Both the position numbers and the translations under genes were made by a program. Source: a bacterium (lineage in GTDB: Bacteria; Verrucomicrobiota; Verrucomicrobiia; Limisphaerales; J093). From it: a stretch of DNA of 64,000 bases. Shown piece by piece: positions 55,520 to 64,000 of this stretch (positions within the stretch are counted from its first letter, which is position 1; each line of letters opens with the position of its first letter). The notes beneath the pieces were generated by a model, which was not told the DNA's origin, ran no database searches, and saw only the letters and a program-made list of their open reading frames with translations. Location: positions 1 to 64,000 of the forward strand of contig JAJXZJ010000064.1 of the NCBI GenBank assembly GCA_021780105.1, written 5' to 3'.

Positions 55520-56929
55520 TCAGCGTGGGTCGGCAGTCCATGCCTGCCTGCCATGCGCCCACGAGCGCTCGATTTCCTCGAGAGTGCGCCCCTTGGTTTC
55601 CGGCACGAAGCGCCACACGAAAATCAGTTCGATCACGCACATCGCGCCGTAAATCCAGAACGGCGCGGCGCTGTGGAAGGTTTGCGTGAGCCACGGATCC
55701 TTGTTCAAAAACGGCGCCGTCTGCGTCACCACCCAGTCGGCCACCCACAGGAACAGCGTCGCCACCGCCAACGCCCGGCCGCGCACCCGCGTCGGGAAGA
55801 TTTCCGCCAGGATCACCCAGGTAACCGGCCCCACCGACATGGCAAAACACGCGATGTAGCCGATGATCAGGACCAGCATCCAGCCTTCGATGCGCTGGTG
55901 GTAGGCCGCCGCGCCCATGCCGAACAAGCACACGCCCATGCCCGCCACGCCCAGCAGCATCAGCGGCCGGCGGCCCAGCCGGTCCACGGTCCAGATCGCG
56001 ACCAGCGTGAAGACAAGATTGGCTGCGCCGACAATGACTTGCTGGAGCAACGCGGTATCCGCGGCGGTGCCGAGTTTTTTCAGGATTTCCGGACCGTAGT
56101 AGAGAAAGGCGTTGATACCGGTGACCTGCTGGAGGATGGCAAGCGCGACGCCGATAACGAGCACGACGCGGAACCCCGGTTGGAGAAGCTGGCCAAGCGT
56201 GGCGCTTTCGGTGGCGAGCGAGGTCTCGATTTCCTTGAGTTCCGCGAAGGCGACCGCCGGCCCATTCACACGGGCGAGGATATCATGCGCCTCCTGGCGG
56301 CGGCCCTGCTCCACCAGCCAGCGCGGACTTTCCGGCACGAAGGAAAGCATGAGCAGAAAGAAGACCGACGGTACCAGACCGAGGCCGAACATCCAGCGCC
56401 AGCTCGTGGTAATCCGCCAGGTTTCGCCGCCCTGGCGGGTGATGAAATAGTTTGCGAGATAGACCAGCAAAAAACCGGTGACGATGGCGAGCTGGTTGAG
56501 CGAGACCAGCCGGCCGCGGGAACGCGCCGGGCTGATTTCGGCGATATACATCGGCGACGCCAGCGCTGCCATGCCGATGCCGATGCCGGCCAGCGTGCGG
56601 AACACGATGAACACGCCGAGCGTCTTCGGCAGGGAAGTCCCCACCGAAGACACCGCAAACAGAAACGCCGCCAGCACGAGCAGGCGCTTTCGTCCGAGGC
56701 GGTCGCCCACCACGCCGGCCAGCACGGCGCCGAGCGCACAGCCGAAAATGGCGCACGACATCGCCCAGCCCTCCATCGCCGGCGTGAGGCTGAAGCGCTG
56801 CGTCAGAAAGCCGATCGCGTCCGAGATGACACCGGTGTCGTAGCCGAAGAGCAGTCCGCCCAGGGTGGCCACGAGGCAAACGAGCAGAAGAAAACCGGCG
56901 CTGCCCCGGTCGGAATGCGGATGTCTCAT
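55520..56929 (-). CDS. Sugar porter family MFS transporter (XylE/GalP-like)
   Basis: 469 residues, 12 predicted spans. Sugar-porter signatures: GGLLFGYDTGVISDAI at the first helix, GDRLGRKR between helices 2 and 3, PESPRWLVEQGR at the end of helix 6, ILQQVTGINAFLYYGPEI at helix 7, VDRLGRRPLML, and the final PETKGRTLEEIE. These define a proton-sugar symporter of the XylE/GalP family (hexose or pentose). It lies 12 bp after the URO-D-family gene and is probably in the same transcript, so a sugar or sugar-derived substrate for that enzyme is plausible. Confidence 0.93.
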   Translation of the reverse strand: MRHPHSDRGSAGFLLLVCLVATLGGLLFGYDTGVISDAIGFLTQRFSLTPAMEGWAMSCAIFGCALGAVLAGVVGDRLGRKRLLVLAAFLFAVSSVGTSLPKTLGVFIVFRTLAGIGIGMAALASPMYIAEISPARSRGRLVSLNQLAIVTGFLLVYLANYFITRQGGETWRITTSWRWMFGLGLVPSVFFLLMLSFVPESPRWLVEQGRRQEAHDILARVNGPAVAFAELKEIETSLATESATLGQLLQPGFRVVLVIGVALAILQQVTGINAFLYYGPEILKKLGTAADTALLQQVIVGAANLVFTLVAIWTVDRLGRRPLMLLGVAGMGVCLFGMGAAAYHQRIEGWMLVLIIGYIACFAMSVGPVTWVILAEIFPTRVRGRALAVATLFLWVADWVVTQTAPFLNKDPWLTQTFHSAAPFWIYGAMCVIELIFVWRFVPETKGRTLEEIERSWAHGRQAWTADPR

Positions 56930-56941
56930 GCGGCGGGCGAC

Positions 56942-58201
56942 TCAGTGGGTGCTGTCGCGGATGGCCCGAAACAGGGCCTCGACGTTCGCGATGGGCGTGT
57001 TGCCCTGGACGTTGTGGATGGCGTCGAAGACGAAGCCGCCGCCGGCATTAAAGATTTCGATCCGCTCGCGCACCTCGCGATAGACGTCCGCCGGCGTGCC
57101 GAAGGGCAGCGTTTTTTGCGTGTCCACGCCGCCGCCCCAAAAGACGAGCTCCCGGCCGAATTCCTTCTTCAACCGGACGGCCTCCATCTCGGCGGCGGAG
57201 CATTGGACCGGATTGAGGATGTCGAAGCCGGCCTCGATGAAATCCGGTATCAACCGATACACCGAGCCGCAGGAATGAATGAAGGTCTTCCACCTCGTGC
57301 GTTCGTGAATGCGGCGGTTGACCTGTTCGTGAAACGGTTTGAACAGATCGCGATACACCGGCGGCGCCACGAACGGTCCGCGTTGCGTGCCGAAATCCGT
57401 GCCCGTGATCATGGCGGCTTCCACCGAGTCACCGAACAAATCAATCAGCACGTCCAGATTTTGCAGAGCGATCTCGCACTGTTTCTCGAACACCTTCCAG
57501 ACGTAGTCGCGCCGCGTCTTCGTGGAGATATACCACTCGGAAATGTCGCGGATCCCGCGGGGACGCTTCAGCCACGGCGCCGGGACAAGCGCGATGTCGC
57601 CAAACGCCGTGCCCGGCACCACGAGGATCGCACCGGCGTCGCTGTGCTGATCGCGCCAGGTTTTCAGGTCGCGATAATAGGCGAGGTCCCCGGTGCTGAG
57701 CGGACCGAATTCTTCGAGGTTGTCGGCGGGATCGAGCTTCGCTTCGTCAATCGGATCCTGGCGCACGATCGAGTCAAAAAAGTAACCGCCTTCGGGCATG
57801 TGGCCGCTGGGTGGCACGCTGGTGTCGCCTTCCGGATACATGAGCCAGCCGCCGTCCGGCGCGGGCGTCAGATTCATCTGTCCGGGCACCAGACAGGGCG
57901 TTCCGTCGAAGAGTGTGAACGGCTTCCAATCTTTCGATTCGGTGCCGAAAAGGGACTTCCGCGGCAGCAGGCCAATCACGTCAATGCCGAGCGCAGCGCG
58001 CAGTTCGTCGTCCATTTCGCCAAGCATCTGGTAAGGCTCGATCACCTTGACGCGCCGGGCGGAATCGCCGAACAACCGCTGGCGAAGCTGATGAACGACG
58101 GAGACGTGGATGCCAGTGACGGCGGTGGCCCCAAAGTCCACGCAGACGCGGTCGGGTTGCTGGTGATACAGCGTGGCTTGGAGACATTCGCGCGAGTTCA
58201 T
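56942..58201 (-). CDS. Uroporphyrinogen-decarboxylase-family (methyltransferase-like) protein
   Basis: 419 residues from the ATG at 58201 (MNSRECLQATLYHQQPDRV). It has the URO-D TIM barrel (NSRECLQATLYHQQPDRVCVDFGATAVTGIHV, with no PRQAGRYLPEY signature) and in place of it the metal or cobalamin-type residues HSCGSVYRLIPDFIEAGFDILNPVQ and WGGGVDTQKTLPFGT. This is the branch related to MtaA/CmuA corrinoid:thiol methyltransferases and is not a heme enzyme. It differs from the heme-pathway hemE at 36948. Its neighbour is a sugar porter, which suggests demethylation or breakdown of a plant- or algal-derived compound. Reaction unknown. Confidence 0.8.
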   Translation of the reverse strand: MNSRECLQATLYHQQPDRVCVDFGATAVTGIHVSVVHQLRQRLFGDSARRVKVIEPYQMLGEMDDELRAALGIDVIGLLPRKSLFGTESKDWKPFTLFDGTPCLVPGQMNLTPAPDGGWLMYPEGDTSVPPSGHMPEGGYFFDSIVRQDPIDEAKLDPADNLEEFGPLSTGDLAYYRDLKTWRDQHSDAGAILVVPGTAFGDIALVPAPWLKRPRGIRDISEWYISTKTRRDYVWKVFEKQCEIALQNLDVLIDLFGDSVEAAMITGTDFGTQRGPFVAPPVYRDLFKPFHEQVNRRIHERTRWKTFIHSCGSVYRLIPDFIEAGFDILNPVQCSAAEMEAVRLKKEFGRELVFWGGGVDTQKTLPFGTPADVYREVRERIEIFNAGGGFVFDAIHNVQGNTPIANVEALFRAIRDSTH

Positions 58202-58323
58202 GATCTTGCAGTGACTGGCTGGAAACAGGAAACCACTCCGGCCCGCCGGCTGGCAATCACCAACTGTCGCCAAGGTCATCTTGTCGTTTCAAGCGAACCG
58301 GCGTGGCGCCGACGACGGCCGGC

Positions 58324-59226
58324 TCAGTCCGCGAACCGCTTCGTCATGTCGCCATACGCGTCAACGCGCCGGTCGCGCAGGAAAGGCCAGTGAGTGCGCG
58401 TGGTGTCCACGTTCGCCAGGTTCACGGAAACGAGCAGGTTGGTTTCCTCCGTCGCCCCGGCCCTGGCAAGAACTTCGCCCGCGGTACCGGCAACGAAGCT
58501 TTGCCCCCAGAACTCAATCCCGTCGCCACCCACACCGGCAAGAACCTCATGCCCGACGCGGTTGACGGCCGCCACGTAGCAGCCGTTCGCGACCGCGTGG
58601 GCGCGCTGGATCGTTTCCCACGCCGCGTGCTGGCGTTCGCCCTCCTGCGCCTTTTCGCCCGGATGCCAGCCGATGGCCGTCGGGTAGAACAGGATTTCCG
58701 CACCCTGCATCGCGGTCAGCCGCGCCGCTTCCGGATACCACTGGTCCCAGCAAATCAACACGCCGATCTTCGCGTAGCGCGTCTGCCAGGCGCGGAAGCC
58801 GAGGTCGCCAGGCGTGAAGTAGAATTTCTCGTAGTAAAGCGGGTCGTCCGGGATGTGCATCTTGCGATAAATCCCCAGCAGCGAGCCGTCGGCGTCAATG
58901 ACCGCCGCGGTGTTGTGGTAAAGGCCGGCCGCGCGTTTCTCGAACAGCGACGCGATCACCACCACGCGCCGCCGCCGCGCCAGCCGTTGGAAAGCCTCGG
59001 TGCTGGGACCGGGAATGCTTTCGGCGAGGGCGAAATTCGCGTGGTCCTCGCTCTGGCAGAAATACTGCGAGCGGAACAACTCCTGCGTGCAGATGATCTG
59101 TGCGCCGGCCTTCGCGGCGCGGTCCACGGCGGCGAGCGTTGTTGCCAGATTCGCCTCCGGGTCCGGCGCACAGGCGGTCTGCACGAGGCCCAGCGTCACC
59201 GAAGCACCGGCGGAAGATCGTTTCAT
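58324..59226 (-). CDS. aguB: N-carbamoylputrescine amidase (nitrilase superfamily)
   Basis: 300 residues from the ATG at 59226 (MKRSSAGASVTLGLVQ). Nitrilase-superfamily fold with the catalytic triad E49 (IICTQELF), K122 (YRKMHIPDD) and C159 (VLICWDQWYPEA). The YRKMHIPDDPLYYEKFYFTPGD and GFRAWQT segments match N-carbamoylputrescine amidases, which convert N-carbamoylputrescine to putrescine, CO2 and ammonia. The upstream in-frame extension to 59262 adds a short basic segment with no similarity. It is divergent from the ECF sigma gene. It could also act on a related omega-amide; no agmatine deiminase is nearby. Confidence 0.88.
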   Translation of the reverse strand: MKRSSAGASVTLGLVQTACAPDPEANLATTLAAVDRAAKAGAQIICTQELFRSQYFCQSEDHANFALAESIPGPSTEAFQRLARRRRVVVIASLFEKRAAGLYHNTAAVIDADGSLLGIYRKMHIPDDPLYYEKFYFTPGDLGFRAWQTRYAKIGVLICWDQWYPEAARLTAMQGAEILFYPTAIGWHPGEKAQEGERQHAAWETIQRAHAVANGCYVAAVNRVGHEVLAGVGGDGIEFWGQSFVAGTAGEVLARAGATEETNLLVSVNLANVDTTRTHWPFLRDRRVDAYGDMTKRFAD

Positions 59227-59382
59227 GACCGGCAGTCTAGGAGGAACGCGCGCCACCGGCAAGCGAGGGACGGGTCAGGCGTCGCGCCGAGAGCAGCGCA
59301 CGGCCGGGAGACCCGTGTCGGTTCGTCCGAAAACATTTGTCGGATTTCGCCGTTCGGCGGCTCAATAGCGGGTGAACTGAAG

Positions 59383-60926
59383 ATGACGGATTCCGGACAA
59401 CTACTTCGCGCCTACGCCGACCACGGCGACGAGGCCGCATTCCGCGAACTCGTGACGCGCTACGCAAACCTGGTCTATTCGGTGGCGTTCCGGCGGACGG
59501 GCGGGGAAGCCCCGCTCGCGCAGGAGGTGGTCCAAAGCGTGTTTACCGACCTCGCGCTCCGGGCGGACGCGTTGCACGGCGACACGCTCGGCGGCTGGCT
59601 GCATCGCCACACCTGTTTCCTCGCCGCCACCGCACGCCGCGGCGAACAGCGCCGGCGGGTCCGTGAACAGATTGCGGCGGAAATGAACGCGCTCAATGAT
59701 TCCCCGGAGGCGGCCTGGCGCCAGCTTGCGCCGGTGCTCGACGAAGCCGTGAACCAACTCGGCGCCACCGACCGGCACGCCGTCGTGCTGAGGTTTTACG
59801 AGGGCTGCGATTTGCGCGCGGTGGGCCGCGCGCTCGGCACCAGCGAGGACGGCGCGCAAAAGCGCGTCCGCCGGGCGCTGGAAAAGCTGAGAGCATTCCT
59901 GGTCCGCCGCGGCGTGAGCTTGTCGGTCGCCACCCTGGCGTCGCTGCTGGCCGGCAGGCAGTCAGTGGTGCGCCCGTGGGCTTGGCCGCGAGCGTGGCCG
60001 GGCCCGCGTTGGCCGCCGCCGCGGGCGGGAGCTTCATCTTCACCCTTCTCAAAATTATGGCCTCGACCAATATCAAAACCGGCATCGCTGGCGCCGTGCT
60101 GCTGACCACCCTTGGCACCGCGCTGGTGCTCCAACAAAAATCGCAGGACCGGCTGCGCGCCGAGAACAGCGCCTTGCGGGAACAGACGAATGCAGTGGAA
60201 CAATTGCGCGCTGACAATGCGCGCCTGGCCGCGCTCAAAGTGGACGCCGATGAGCTGGCCCGCCTGCGGCAGGAGCAGTCGGAGTTGATGCGGCTGCGGG
60301 CGGAGGTTGCGAAGTTGCGCCGCGACGCGCTCACAAACAGCATGGTTGCCACCACACAAGCGCCTCCACCGGCGCCGGCCGAGCAGCCGCGGGTGGTTTT
60401 GCAGGATTTCCACGCGCAAGTCGGCAACGGCGCGACGCTCGTCACCGGCGGCTGGACGACGTCCGCAGGCAGACGAATGGTTCTGTTGATGACTCCGGAA
60501 TTCGTCCGAACCTCCACGCCGGATGCCGGCGGCGTGATCGCCCATAACGTCACCGTGACATTTCAATTCGTGGAGGGAGACGAGGCTGCGCTGGCCCAGT
60601 CGGGTCTGGGCAATGTAATCACTGATGGACCGCAGAACGCGCCCCAGCAAACGCTGAGTCCGCAACAGATGTCAGACTTAACAACGCAACTGACCCGGGG
60701 CAGTTTCACCTTCCAGTCGTCACCGAGACTCTCCGTCTCCGATGGACAGCAGGCGACCATCACAACCGATGCCAACCAACCCGGCGGGCCAGCCATGTCG
60801 GTTGAACTGACCGCAAACGTTGCCGCCGATGAACAGTCGGTGGGCCTCTCCTTGAACGTCCTGCAAACACCGCAAACCATGCCGCCGGAATCAAGCGGTG
60901 TCCTTCCAACGCCGGAGCATCCTTAA
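59383..60926 (+). pseudogene. ECF sigma factor with membrane/coiled-coil extension, frameshifted
   Basis: The first 190 codons from 59383 encode an ECF sigma factor: sigma2 ELVTRYANLVYSVAFRR...APLAQEVVQSVFTDLA and sigma4 RHAVVLRFYEGCDLRAVGRALGTSEDGAQKRVRRALEKLR. After LASLLAG near 59950 the frame shifts by loss of one base; the restored frame continues QAVSGAPVGLAASVAGPALAAAAGG, a membrane helix (IAGAVLLTTLGTALVLQQ), an Asn/Gln/Leu/Arg heptad coiled coil (LRAENSALREQ...), and a beta-rich C-terminal domain to 60926. Combined length is about 514 residues. This sigma-fused membrane architecture is found in Verrucomicrobia. The shift lies in a GGCCGGCAGGC run and could be an error. Confidence 0.75.
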
Positions 60927-60987
60927 CAGTTCGTTCAAGCAGGGCCAGTTCGGGTCGTGCGCGGTTTCGCGTTGCGGCCGGAGCGGC

Positions 60988-62844
60988 CTATTCCACGGTG
61001 ACGCTCTTGGCGAGGTTGCGCGGCTTGTCCACGTCACAGCCGCGCAGCACCGCGACGTGGTAGGCGAGCAGTTGCAGCGGGACGATGCCGACCAGGGGAA
61101 ATGTGCATTCCGCCGTGTCCGGCACGTAGATCACATCGCTGGCCTTCCGGGCGACCTCGGTGTCACCCTCCGTGGCGATGGCGATAACTGGTGCGCCGCG
61201 TGCCTTGACCTCTTCGAGATTACTCATGGTCTTCTCGTAGAGCGTGCTCCGGGGCATGACGACGACACAGGGCGATTGCGCGTCGAGCAGCGCGAGCGGA
61301 CCGTGCTTCATTTCGGCGGCCGGATAGCCTTCGGCGTGGAGGTAGGAAATTTCCTTGAGCTTGAGCGCGCCTTCGAGCGCCACGGGGAAATTGAGCTGCC
61401 GGCCGAGGTAAAAGAAATCGCGGCATTGGGCGTATTTCCGGGCGATGCGTTCGATCTGCTCGTTTTGCGCCAGGACGTGTTCCACGGCGGGAGCTACCGC
61501 CTCCAATGCCCGGAGAACCTGCAAACCCAGGCCAGGTGACATCGTCCGCAGCCGGCCCATGAAAAGGGCGAACAGGGTCAACACCGTGACCTGCGAAGTG
61601 AAGGCCTTGGTGGAGGCGACGCCGATTTCCGGTCCGGCGTGCAAATAAATGCCGCCGTCGGCCTCGCGGGCGATCGTGCTGCCGACGACGTTGCAAACCG
61701 CCAGCACCTTGTGGCCGCGACGCCGGGCTTCGCGCAACGCGGCGAGCGTGTCCGCCGTTTCCCCCGATTGGGTGATGACGAGCACCAAGGTGTGCTTCTC
61801 CAGCGGCGGATTGCGGTAGCGGAATTCGCTGGCGTATTCGACCTCCACCGGCACGTGGGCAAACTCCTCGATCAGGTATTCACCGACCAGGCCGGCGTGC
61901 CAGCTTGTGCCGCAGGCGGCGATGACAATCTGGTCCACGGCGCGCAGCTCGGCGGCGGTCATGTTCAACCCGCCGAATTTCGCCGTGGCTTCATTGTGGT
62001 CCAGCCGGCCGCGGAGCGCATTTTCCACGGTGCGCGGCTGCTCAAAGATTTCCTTGAGCATGTGGTGCGGAAAGGAACCGCGTTCGGCCGCCTCCGCGCT
62101 GAATTCGATCTGGCTGATCTGCACGCGCGCCGTCTCGGAACCGAGGTTGGTGACGTGGAAATCGTCCGCGGTCAGCGTCACCACGTCGTAATCGTTCAGG
62201 TAAACGACCTGCCGGGTGTGCGCGACCATGGCGGTGGCATCGCTGGCGAGGAAGTTTTCGCCCTGGCCGATGCCAACGATCAACGGCGAGCCGCGGCGGG
62301 CACCAACGATCACGCCTGGTTCGTCCTCGGAAACCACCGCAATGCCGTAGGTGCCGATGACCTCGCGCAGCGCATGGACCACCGCCTGCGTCAGCCGTGG
62401 CGACGACGTTTCCGGGGTGGACAGTTTCGCGTATTCGACGCCGATCAGGTGCGCCAGCACCTCGGTGTCGGTCGCGGAATGAAACTGGTGGCCTTCGGCC
62501 AGGAGACGTTGTTTGAGCCGGTCGAAATTCTCAATAACGCCGTTGTGGACGACCGCGATACGGCCGGACTGGTCCAGATGCGGATGGGAATTCTGATCCG
62601 AAGGGGGACCGTGGGTGGCCCAGCGCGTGTGGCCGATGCCGCTTCGCCCGGCGAGGGGCTGGTCGCCCAACAGAAGGCTGAGGCCCTCGTCAATCTTGCC
62701 CTTTTTCTTGCGGGTTTGCAGCCCGCCGCCATCAAACACGGTGATGCCGGCGCTGTCATAGCCGCGATATTCGAGGCGGCGCAACCCCTCGAGGATGATG
62801 GGCGCCGCCTCCCGTTTGCCGATGTAACCGACGATTCCACACAT
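60988..62844 (-). CDS. glmS: Glutamine-fructose-6-phosphate aminotransferase (isomerizing)
   Basis: 618 residues from the ATG at 62844, so the catalytic C2 follows the initiator Met (MCGIVGYIG). The glutaminase domain has GYDSAGI, TRWATHG, HNGVIENF and DTEVLAHL. Two SIS domains follow, with SxTxAxG-like ACGTSWHAGL, QSGETADTL, GVASTKAFTSQV and the C-terminal DKPRNLAKSVTVE. It produces glucosamine 6-phosphate for peptidoglycan and amino-sugar synthesis. Length is usual (609-618). The next gene, glgC, is divergent with only 91 bp between start codons, so there is no room for a glmS ribozyme. Confidence 0.98.
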   Translation of the reverse strand: MCGIVGYIGKREAAPIILEGLRRLEYRGYDSAGITVFDGGGLQTRKKKGKIDEGLSLLLGDQPLAGRSGIGHTRWATHGPPSDQNSHPHLDQSGRIAVVHNGVIENFDRLKQRLLAEGHQFHSATDTEVLAHLIGVEYAKLSTPETSSPRLTQAVVHALREVIGTYGIAVVSEDEPGVIVGARRGSPLIVGIGQGENFLASDATAMVAHTRQVVYLNDYDVVTLTADDFHVTNLGSETARVQISQIEFSAEAAERGSFPHHMLKEIFEQPRTVENALRGRLDHNEATAKFGGLNMTAAELRAVDQIVIAACGTSWHAGLVGEYLIEEFAHVPVEVEYASEFRYRNPPLEKHTLVLVITQSGETADTLAALREARRRGHKVLAVCNVVGSTIAREADGGIYLHAGPEIGVASTKAFTSQVTVLTLFALFMGRLRTMSPGLGLQVLRALEAVAPAVEHVLAQNEQIERIARKYAQCRDFFYLGRQLNFPVALEGALKLKEISYLHAEGYPAAEMKHGPLALLDAQSPCVVVMPRSTLYEKTMSNLEEVKARGAPVIAIATEGDTEVARKASDVIYVPDTAECTFPLVGIVPLQLLAYHVAVLRGCDVDKPRNLAKSVTVE

Positions 62845-62935
62845 GGCTGAAAAGGTTGCCGGATTGCTACTTGCCTGCCGCTCGCGTCGCAAGCTATAAG
62901 GGGTGCGAGCAACGCGCAAGCAACGATTCAATGTT

Positions 62936-64000
62936 ATGACGACAGCGACCAACCGGCCCTCCGAAGCAGGCAGCGTGCTTTCGGTCATCATGGGCGGCGG
63001 CCAGGGTTCGCGCCTTTTCCCGCTGACCCGCGAGCGTTCGAAACCCGCCGTGCCGCTGGCGGGCAAATACCGGCTGGTGGACATCCCCATTTCCAACTGC
63101 ATCAACTCGGGGATGAAACGCATCTATCTGCTGACGCAATTCAACTCCGCTTCGCTGCACCGGCACGTCTATGGCTCGTTCAAATTTGACCATTTCAGCA
63201 ACGGTTTCGTGGAAATTCTCGCCGCCGAGCAGACCCCCACGGACACTTCCTGGTATCAGGGCACGGCCGACGCGGTGCGCAAAAACCTGATTCATTTCCG
63301 CAATCAGAGTTTCAACTACGCGCTCATCCTCAGCGGCGATCAGCTTTACCGGATGGACTTCCGCAAAATCCTGGCCCAGCACATCGAGACCCAGGCGGAC
63401 ATCACCATCTCCACGACGCCGGTGACGCGGCAGGAGGCGCAGTCGCTCGGCATCATGCAAATTGACGCGTCGCGCCGCATCGTGCGGTTCGAGGAGAAAC
63501 CCAAGGATTCCGCGGTGCTCGACGCCCTGCGCCTGCCACGCGAGTCTTACGCCCAGTTCGACATCCAGCGGAACGAGGATCTTTACCTGGCCTCGATGGG
63601 CATTTACGTGTTCAACCGCGACGTGCTCTTCCGGGTGCTCGACAACAGCCTCACCGACTTCGGCAAGCACGTCATCCCGCAGGCCATCCAGCGCGACCGG
63701 GTGTTTTCCCATGTCTTCCAAGGCTACTGGGAGGACATCGGCACGATTCGCTCCTTCTTCGAGGCGAACCTTGATCTGGTCAGCGAGCTGCCGCGGTTCA
63801 ATTTTTTCGACATGGAAGCGCCCATCTACACCCGGCCGCGCTTCCTGCCAGCCTCCAAGATCAACGGCGCCGTCATCAACCACGCCATCGTCGGCGACGG
63901 CTGCATCCTCAACCACTGCCGCATCGAGAACAGCATCGTGGGCGTCCGCTCGCTCGTGGACGCCAGCAGCTACATCAACCGCACGATCGTCATGGGCAGC
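62936..64000 (+). CDS. glgC: Glucose-1-phosphate adenylyltransferase (partial)
   Basis: The first 355 codons of the gene; the rest lies beyond the right edge. It makes ADP-glucose from glucose 1-phosphate and ATP for glycogen synthesis. Motifs: GGGQGSRLFPLTRERSKPAVP (pyrophosphorylase loop, here with Gly-Gln-Gly-Ser-Arg), YRLVDIPISNCINSG, WYQGTADAVRKNL, ILSGDQLYRMD, FEEKPKD, and GYWEDIGTIRSFFEANL. The left-handed beta-helix begins at GAVINHAIVGDGC. ATG at 62936 (MTTATNRPSEAG) is preferred; an ATG at 62931 is out of frame. It is divergent from glmS, so both share one 91-bp promoter region. Confidence 0.97.
   Translation, partial: MTTATNRPSEAGSVLSVIMGGGQGSRLFPLTRERSKPAVPLAGKYRLVDIPISNCINSGMKRIYLLTQFNSASLHRHVYGSFKFDHFSNGFVEILAAEQTPTDTSWYQGTADAVRKNLIHFRNQSFNYALILSGDQLYRMDFRKILAQHIETQADITISTTPVTRQEAQSLGIMQIDASRRIVRFEEKPKDSAVLDALRLPRESYAQFDIQRNEDLYLASMGIYVFNRDVLFRVLDNSLTDFGKHVIPQAIQRDRVFSHVFQGYWEDIGTIRSFFEANLDLVSELPRFNFFDMEAPIYTRPRFLPASKINGAVINHAIVGDGCILNHCRIENSIVGVRSLVDASSYINRTIVMGS

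Noticed and set aside
55487-58393. A 968-codon plus-strand open frame
   Set aside because: It is antisense to the sugar porter and URO-D genes, has a biased Arg/His composition and no domain. Long antisense frames are expected at this GC content.
62845-62935. A glmS ribozyme or riboswitch in front of glmS
   Set aside because: Only 91 bp separate the divergent glmS and glgC starts, which is too short, and no ribozyme core was seen.

Overview
The window is a GC-rich (roughly 63% by eye), densely coded bacterial chromosome segment with no phage, transposase, CRISPR, rRNA or tRNA that I could find. The gene content points to Verrucomicrobiota, most likely a Pedosphaera/Limisphaerales-type lineage. 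The pointers are a PEP-CTERM exported protein, Tat-exported Gfo/Idh/MocA oxidoreductase and sulfatase, a ThuA protein, a DUF5679 zinc ribbon next to a tandem nucleoside-diphosphate-kinase-like protein, a DUF3516-type helicase, a lamin-tail-domain fragment, and an ECF sigma factor with a membrane and coiled-coil extension. This assignment is inference from gene families; no marker gene was searched.

Layout. 0-5 kb (mostly minus strand): a WecG/TagA/CpsF glycosyltransferase, a cyclic-nucleotide-binding protein, a 4Fe-4S ferredoxin with a clear terminator, then a coupled operon of radical SAM protein, GNAT acetyltransferase and type III PLP decarboxylase. 4.8-9.7 kb: ppnP, enolase with a good promoter and terminator, a PEP-CTERM protein, a HEAT-repeat relic, ThuA and DUF1638. 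9.7-15.6 kb: RNase D, acyl-CoA ligase, DUF5679 with the double NDK protein, and an MFS transporter. 15.9-30 kb: secreted and surface functions (alpha/beta hydrolases, CBM9-like protein, MFS/spermidine-synthase fusion, lamin-tail fragment, Gfo/Idh/MocA, PQQ-propeller protein, aldo/keto reductase) with two broken genes. 30.3-35.5 kb: an EmrA-EmrB-TolC-type tripartite efflux operon and a divergent LysR regulator with a LysR-type box. 35.6-40.1 kb: hemE-hemN and acs. 40.2-47.3 kb: two sulfatases, an AT-rich frameshifted trypsin-like protease, and a large BNR/Asp-box propeller. 47.3-49.6 kb: hairpin repeats, one membrane protein and gene remnants. 49.6-52.2 kb: a large helicase carrying an in-frame palindromic repeat. 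52.3-55.3 kb: a rubrerythrin / DUF2231 / response regulator / histidine kinase series with a three-copy 11-bp-period repeat upstream. 55.5-64 kb: sugar porter, URO-D-family protein, N-carbamoylputrescine amidase, ECF sigma factor (frameshifted), glmS and glgC (runs off the right edge).

The genes suggest a polysaccharide-degrading heterotroph: sulfatases, glycan-binding and propeller proteins, sugar dehydrogenase-like enzymes and sugar porters feed central metabolism (eno, acs, glmS, glgC). Four to six loci are broken by a single-base indel. Some of these may be sequencing or assembly errors rather than true pseudogenes, so those calls are hedged.

The most unusual signals are: (1) a palindromic repeat embedded in frame in the helicase gene; (2) an exported rubrerythrin linked to a DUF2231 membrane protein and a two-component system with a matching direct-repeat operator; (3) two coding fragments that lack an N-terminus and begin directly after, and in frame with, the stop codon of the upstream gene; (4) the tandem NDK protein with one degenerate half; and (5) the ECF sigma factor fused to a membrane/coiled-coil domain. 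I see no clearly undescribed multi-gene system that I could defend with high confidence.
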